Shown here piece after piece: positions 13,346 to 16,933 of a DNA stretch of 16,933 bases. The notes beneath the pieces are model-generated. The model saw only the letters and a list, made by a program, of their open reading frames with translations, ran no database searches and had not been told where the DNA came from. The position numbers were made by a program, and so were the translations under genes. This DNA comes from an uncultured bacterium (GTDB lineage: Bacteria > Bacteroidota > Bacteroidia > Bacteroidales > Paludibacteraceae). Where the stretch lies: the NCBI GenBank assembly GCA_946183755.1, contig CAMHCZ010000019.1:1-16933 (forward strand). Direction: 5' to 3'. The stretch's first letter is position 1. The number at the start of each line of letters is the position of its first letter.

Positions 13346-13996
13346 ATGACTCGTACAACTAAAAAGATGTTGTTTGTCATAATGTCCATGATGACGATTA
13401 TGACCGCGTCGGCTCAGCATTACAGCCATTGGTCGATGATGGCAAAAGTTGGAACTCAGAAAGTCCGTGGCGGAGAATGGAACCAGATTTACTCGCTTGC
13501 TGGAGAGTATGACTTCAGTCCGATGTGGGGATTTGGTGCGGACTTCATGTACATCTTGACCGACAGGCATGGATCGCAGAGTTTTCATCCTAAGTGTTAT
13601 ATTATTGACGTGTTCTCGTCATTCAATATGACAAACATCTTGTGCTCGAGAGCCAAGAAAGTAGAAGTCCTGTTTGACGTTGGTGTTGGAATGGGATTCG
13701 GTGGCGGCTGGGGCTTCGATAAAAAGAAGAACAACATTGCGCCGATGATTTATGCAGGTCCGGCAGTGGAATGGAATATCAGCAAACACTTTGGCATGGG
13801 ATTAGACCTTCGGTTTATCATGTCAACGACCAACCGTTTCATGGGTACTTTTGACGGGAAAACAGTCACCAGTAAGGCTGAGTTGAATGGATATTATGAC
13901 GGAAACCTCTATGTGCGATACAAGTTCGCACCTTGGCGCAGGAAGCAAGATCATGTCAGAAACATTGACACCCAAATGTTCAGAAGATTCTATTAG
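13346..13996 (+). CDS. Small outer-membrane beta-barrel protein
   Basis: A 216-residue protein. Residues 1-23 are a signal peptide (basic start, hydrophobic core, TASAQ cleavage region). The mature part alternates polar and hydrophobic residues in strands broken by short turns, with aromatic girdle residues: WSMMAKVGTQKV, YSLAGEYDF, WGFGADFMYIL, KVEVLFDVGVGMGFG, MIYAGPAVEWNI, FGMGLDLRFIM, GYYDGNLYVRYKF. About eight strands are countable, as in OmpA-like or OmpW-like barrels. I do not recognise a specific family. The end is basic (APWRRKQDHV...MFRRFY) and follows the last strand. It lies 39 bases after fcl with no terminator or clear -7 element between, so it is probably the last gene of the sugar-nucleotide transcript. 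Its role is unknown; a link with polysaccharide export or display is only suggested by position. Confidence 0.75.
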   Translation: MTRTTKKMLFVIMSMMTIMTASAQHYSHWSMMAKVGTQKVRGGEWNQIYSLAGEYDFSPMWGFGADFMYILTDRHGSQSFHPKCYIIDVFSSFNMTNILCSRAKKVEVLFDVGVGMGFGGGWGFDKKKNNIAPMIYAGPAVEWNISKHFGMGLDLRFIMSTTNRFMGTFDGKTVTSKAELNGYYDGNLYVRYKFAPWRRKQDHVRNIDTQMFRRFY

Positions 13997-14004
13997 TGAG
14001 AATA

Positions 14005-14045
14005 AAAAAGGCTTTGAAGTTTGCTTCAAAGCCTTTTTATTTTTT
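14005..14045. terminator. Strong bidirectional terminator
   Basis: AAAAAGGCTTTGAAG (14005-14019) pairs perfectly with CTTCAAAGCCTTTTT (14024-14038) around a 4-base loop, with A-run and T-run on both sides. It lies 8 bases after the beta-barrel gene and directly beyond the stop of coaD on the other strand, so it serves both. Confidence 0.95.
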
Positions 14046-14496
14046 ACAGTACTACGTCAGGCGGCAAGAACTCCGCCACATCCTTGCCGTAGCTGAGCAG
14101 GTCTCTGACGATGGTCGATGAAACAGCCGAATGCTGAGGCTCGGTGAAGAGCAGCACGGTCTCTATTGAGCTAAGCCTTTTGTTAATGTCCGCTATTGAC
14201 TTCTCGTATTCAAAGTCGTTGGCAGAGCGCACTCCACGCAGTATGAAGTCGGCTTCCTCCTCTTTGGCGAAGTCTATGGTCAACGAGTTGTAGGCTTTTA
14301 CCGACACGCGTGGCTCGTCGTGGAAGGCCTGGCGTATGATGTCGAGTCTTTTCTCTAAGGTGGAGTAAGATTTCTTCGAGCAGTTGCTGCCCACGCCTAT
14401 CGTGATGTGGTCAAAAAGCTCCAGTCCGCGCTTTACGACCGAAAAGTGTCCGATAGTGAAAGGGTCGAATGACCCAGGAAAAATGGCTTTTTTCAT
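14044..14496 (-). CDS. coaD: Phosphopantetheine adenylyltransferase
   Basis: A 150-residue cytoplasmic enzyme of the nucleotidyltransferase superfamily that transfers AMP from ATP to 4'-phosphopantetheine, giving dephospho-CoA, the fourth step of coenzyme A synthesis. The first motif GSFDPFTIGH (8-17) carries the T/HxGH ATP-binding signature (Thr14, His17). Lys41/Lys42 in CSKKSYS corresponds to the substrate-binding lysine of E. coli CoaD. RGVRSANDFEYE (87-98) holds the conserved Arg and Asp of the active site. VSSTIVRDL (125-133) is the second ATP-binding motif with Ser-Ser-Thr and Arg131. Length and motifs are those of a normal CoaD. It is convergent with the beta-barrel gene, sharing its terminator, and divergent from the PorP-family gene. 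Confidence 0.97.
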   Translation of the reverse strand: MKKAIFPGSFDPFTIGHFSVVKRGLELFDHITIGVGSNCSKKSYSTLEKRLDIIRQAFHDEPRVSVKAYNSLTIDFAKEEEADFILRGVRSANDFEYEKSIADINKRLSSIETVLLFTEPQHSAVSSTIVRDLLSYGKDVAEFLPPDVVL

Positions 14497-14517
14497 TTGA
14501 AAGCATTAAAAACAAAG

Positions 14518-14525
14518 CAAAAATA
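14518..14525 (-). promoter_or_regulatory. -7 element for coaD
   Basis: On the minus strand this reads TATTTTTG, matching TAnnTTTG, about 22 bases before the start codon. No clear -33 element is seen. The area is A-rich, so chance matches are likelier. Confidence 0.4.
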
Positions 14526-14633
14526 ATGAACTTTCTAAAATAAAAGCGAATGAACTGCGTTATGAATATAGCGCTGAACACTCATAATATTAAAAAAAAA
14601 GAGTGTTTTTAGCACGACTTTGCTGAATTATTC

Positions 14634-14641
14634 TAAATTTG
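14634..14641 (+). promoter_or_regulatory. -7 element for the PorP-family gene
   Basis: TAAATTTG matches TAnnTTTG. A weak -33 candidate (TTTTAG, ending 14612) lies 21 bases upstream. Transcription from here would give a leader of about 100 bases before the ATG at 14751, long for this window. Confidence 0.55.
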
Positions 14642-14655
14642 CAGTTCGTATTCCG

Positions 14656-14699
14656 TTATTATATATAATAATGCGCGGATAAACATTGGTGAAACAATG
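14656..14699 (+). other. Structured leader of the PorP-family gene
   Basis: A perfect 16-base AT palindrome (TTATTATATATAATAA, 14656-14671) is followed by a 5-bp hairpin CATTG/CAATG (14684-14699). Both would be in the 5' leader of the message. The palindrome could instead be a DNA operator. No known riboswitch is recognised. Confidence 0.35.
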
Positions 14700-14750
14700 C
14701 CGAACGCAAGCAGATGAAAGACACAATAATTGCGGAAGAACCTTGAAACT

Positions 14751-15701
14751 ATGAAAAAAAATATTTTATTGCTGGTAGCTGCTATGTGCGCCTTGGCGAC
14801 AAGCGTTTTCGCACAGCAGCGTCCTATTTACGATCAGTATCACTTCAACTACTATCTGTTGAACCCGGCTGTGGCTGGTGCTGAGAGGTGTTCACACTTG
14901 ATGCTCACGGGCAAACAGAGCTGGATAGGCAAGGACGGACCTTCTACTTATCTGCTCTCCTACAGAACAAGATTGAACACTAAGAACATTGGTCTTGGAG
15001 GATACATCTACAACGACCACACTCCACAATTCAACTATGTCGGTGGACAGTTCACATTCGCTTACCATATTCCGCTGAGCAACGGTTCGAGATACAGCAA
15101 GAGAGTTGAGCTCGACAGACAGTTGTCTTTCGGTGTCAGCGCGAGAATCAAGTATTTGCACTACACTGCAGTGGACGGATTTGACGACGACCCAGCCAAT
15201 GAGACCGACGGCGAGGTTATGCCAGACATTAATGTGGGTGCTTACTACACATCTTACGGATTCTTCGGAGGTCTGTCTTTCACAAACCTGATTCCATTCA
15301 AGCCAGCGATACTCGGCGACTCTTACGATTATGAGAACCTTACAGGTTTCTTGTTCGCAGGTTACGACTTTGACTTCAACGAGTTCCAGACATTGGAGCC
15401 ATCTGCAAATTTCAACTTCGATATAGACGGACACATGCAGATGGAGTTGAACCTCAAGTACATGCAGAACGATCAGCTTACAAACTTCGGTTGGTGGGCT
15501 CAGCTTTCTTACCGTCATGTACTTGACCCAGGAAATGAGCAGCCATTGTCTTTGATTCCAATCGTTGGTCTGAGATTCAACAAGTTCCAGTTGGCTTACG
15601 CATTCAACTTGACTCTTAACGAACTTGCATCTAAGACATACGGCACACACGAGTTGATGCTCGCATATTCGTTCTGTGTTCCTCACCGTTTCTGCCGCTA
15701 A
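14751..15701 (+). CDS. PorP/SprF-family type IX secretion-associated outer-membrane protein
   Basis: A 316-residue outer-membrane protein. Residues 1-21 are a signal peptide ending SVFA, with the mature protein starting QQRPIYDQYHFN. The segment YDQYHFNYYLLNPAVAGA (27-44) is the PorP/SprF hallmark: a tyrosine-rich start, then NPA-x-AG. The rest is a chain of amphipathic strands (YLLSYRTRLN, GLGGYIYND, YVGGQFTFAYHIPL, LSFGVSARIKYL, VGAYYTSYGFFGGLSF, FLFAGYDFDF, QMELNLKYM, FGWWAQLSYRH, FQLAYAFNLTL) and ends with a strand closing in the phenylalanine-containing VPHRFCR. PorP of Porphyromonas and SprF of Flavobacterium act with type IX secretion; many genomes carry several paralogues, so this one cannot be assigned to a specific cargo. 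No PorK-N genes lie nearby. ATG at 14751 is chosen over an upstream TTG at 14730 because it gives a clean signal peptide. Confidence 0.88.
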   Translation: MKKNILLLVAAMCALATSVFAQQRPIYDQYHFNYYLLNPAVAGAERCSHLMLTGKQSWIGKDGPSTYLLSYRTRLNTKNIGLGGYIYNDHTPQFNYVGGQFTFAYHIPLSNGSRYSKRVELDRQLSFGVSARIKYLHYTAVDGFDDDPANETDGEVMPDINVGAYYTSYGFFGGLSFTNLIPFKPAILGDSYDYENLTGFLFAGYDFDFNEFQTLEPSANFNFDIDGHMQMELNLKYMQNDQLTNFGWWAQLSYRHVLDPGNEQPLSLIPIVGLRFNKFQLAYAFNLTLNELASKTYGTHELMLAYSFCVPHRFCR

Positions 15702-15751
15702 TAGCAGTCTCGGCGCAAGGGCATAAGCACAGACTTATTTGACAAATATTC

Positions 15752-15792
15752 AAATAGCAAATCTCTTTTTATTGAAGGGATTTGCTATTTTT
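15752..15792 (+). terminator. Terminator of the PorP-family gene
   Basis: AAATAGCAAATCTCT (15752-15766) pairs with AGGGATTTGCTATTT (15776-15790), 15 bp with one G-U pair and a 9-base loop, followed by two more T's. The stem is long but the free T-run is short. Its right arm overlaps the -7 element of the next gene. Confidence 0.75.
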
Positions 15793-15793
15793 G
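15786..15793 (+). promoter_or_regulatory. -7 element for waaA, inside a terminator arm
   Basis: TATTTTTG matches TAnnTTTG, 48 bases before the waaA start. The first five bases lie in the right arm of the terminator stem. No TTTG is present 19-21 bases upstream. Confidence 0.4.
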
Positions 15794-15841
15794 CATTTGT
15801 ATGCGTTTTTGCATTCTGTAGTTATTCAAAGACAAACTCAA

Positions 15842-16933
15842 ATGTGGACATTATATAGTCTGGGTATCCATGTCTATGCTTTTTTGGTTTTCATAGCGTC
15901 GTTCTTCAACGCCAAGGCAAAAAAGAGATTCGTAGGACAAAGACAGACATTCAAATATCTGAAGAAAAACGTAGATAGAGACGCTAAATATGTGTGGTTT
16001 CATGCGGCATCGCTCGGTGAATTTGAGCAGGCGCGTCCTTTGATGGAGGAACTCCGCCGCAGAAAGCCGGAATACAAAATACTGTTGACGTTCTTCTCGC
16101 CGTCTGGTTATGAGGTGAGGAAAAACTACGAAGGCGCAGACCTCGTGTGCTACATGCCGCTTGATACTATCCGCAATGCAGAGAGGTTCGTTAGGAGAGT
16201 CAAGCCGGTGGATGCCATTTTTGTGAAATACGAGTTCTGGCCAAATTTCCTGTTCGCCTTGCGCAGAAGAGGCATACCGACTTACATTGTCTCGGCGCAT
16301 TTCAGGGACAGTCAGGCGTTCTTCAAATGGTACGGAGTCGCTTATGCCAAAGTGCTGAAGTTCTTCAATCGGCTTTTTGTGCAGGACATGCACTCGGTGG
16401 AACTGCTTAACGGCGTGGGCATAGAGAATGTTACCATTTCTGGCGACACGAGGTTCGACCGTGTAGTCGAGATTGCCTCAAAGAGGAAGGCGTTGCCTGT
16501 GGTTGAGGCTTTTATTGGTGGAGAGAAGGCGATTGTGGCAGGCAGTTCGTGGCCAAAGGACGAGGACATGCTTATAAAGTACGCAAAGAGTAATGGGCTG
16601 AAACTCATTCTTGCGCCGCATGAAATTCATGAGTCGCATTTGGCTGAGATAGAGCGCAAATGGAATGAGGCGGAAGGCGCTGCCGGGCAGATAGTGAGAT
16701 ACACTGACGCGACTGTCGATAATGTAAAAGACGCAGGCTGTTTGTTGATAAACAACTTTGGCATGTTGTCGTCGATTTATTATTACGGAACGGTGGCATA
16801 CGTTGGTGGTGGCTTCGGCGTGGGCATACACAACTTGCTTGAAGCGGCAGTGTATGGAATGCCTGTGGTCTTCGGACCAAATCACACAGCATTCCGTGAA
16901 GCGCTGAAGCTTAAGGAGTGCGGAGGCGGAATA
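15842..16933 (+). CDS. waaA: 3-deoxy-D-manno-octulosonic acid (KDO) transferase, N-terminal 364 residues
   Basis: The frame runs open to the right edge of the window; full-length family members have about 400-430 residues, so perhaps 40-60 are missing. The enzyme sits on the inner face of the inner membrane and transfers KDO from CMP-KDO to lipid A precursor. Residues 1-20 form a membrane anchor. HAASLGEFEQARPL (54-67) contains the catalytic base Glu60 and its conserved surroundings. LLTFFSPSGYEV (81-92) and KYEFWPNF (129-136) follow, as in the N-terminal GT-B domain. SGDTRFDRV (200-208) starts the second domain, with AGSSWPKDE (233-241), LAPHEIHE (257-264) and YVGGGFGVGIHNLLEAAVYGMPVVFGPN (within 320-347), where the glycine loop and Glu334 bind the CMP part. 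It appears to have its own promoter after the terminator of the preceding gene. Confidence 0.95.
   Translation, partial: MWTLYSLGIHVYAFLVFIASFFNAKAKKRFVGQRQTFKYLKKNVDRDAKYVWFHAASLGEFEQARPLMEELRRRKPEYKILLTFFSPSGYEVRKNYEGADLVCYMPLDTIRNAERFVRRVKPVDAIFVKYEFWPNFLFALRRRGIPTYIVSAHFRDSQAFFKWYGVAYAKVLKFFNRLFVQDMHSVELLNGVGIENVTISGDTRFDRVVEIASKRKALPVVEAFIGGEKAIVAGSSWPKDEDMLIKYAKSNGLKLILAPHEIHESHLAEIERKWNEAEGAAGQIVRYTDATVDNVKDAGCLLINNFGMLSSIYYYGTVAYVGGGFGVGIHNLLEAAVYGMPVVFGPNHTAFREALKLKECGGGI

Overview
The window looks like a chromosomal segment from a Bacteroidales bacterium, most likely a Prevotella-like member of Prevotellaceae. The signs are: promoters of the Bacteroidetes type (TTTG about 19-21 bases before TAnnTTTG, no Shine-Dalgarno sequences); a PorP/SprF-family protein of the type IX secretion group; a lipoprotein with an acidic surface-export signal after its lipidated cysteine; a FISUMP-like Bacteroidetes surface domain; and a Bacteroidetes-style alpha2 glycyl-tRNA synthetase. 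The genus is inference.

Layout. (1) Bases 1-2840 hold the end of a beta-propeller surface protein, a small two-helix membrane protein resembling DUF3592, and, on the minus strand, a surface lipoprotein. (2) Bases 2840-3360 carry no gene but are dense in short hairpins that look like dispersed intergenic repeats. (3) Bases 3361-6742 hold housekeeping genes: rpsO (minus), a phenylacetate-CoA ligase gene, and glyS. (4) Bases 6841-13996 form a plus-strand run, probably one transcription unit: glf, a nucleotidyltransferase-aminotransferase fusion, ugd, gmd, fcl and a small outer-membrane beta-barrel protein, closed by a strong bidirectional terminator. (5) Bases 14044-16933 hold coaD (minus), a PorP/SprF-family gene, and the first 364 codons of waaA (KDO transferase), cut by the window edge.

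How they work together. The central run supplies activated sugars for surface polysaccharide: UDP-galactofuranose (Glf), UDP-glucuronate (Ugd) and GDP-L-fucose (Gmd, then Fcl). The fusion probably makes a nucleotide-activated small phospho-compound. No glycosyltransferase, flippase or polymerase lies in the window, so these genes feed assembly machinery encoded elsewhere. WaaA builds the inner core of lipopolysaccharide.

The most unusual observation is in the fusion protein. Its nucleotidyltransferase half looks intact, but its PLP-aminotransferase half has Ala where the Schiff-base lysine should be, and it has also lost the Asn-Pro PLP motif, the aromatic loop and a substrate loop. It looks like an in-frame pseudoenzyme domain. 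I found no CRISPR array, tRNA, rRNA, insertion sequence or phage gene.
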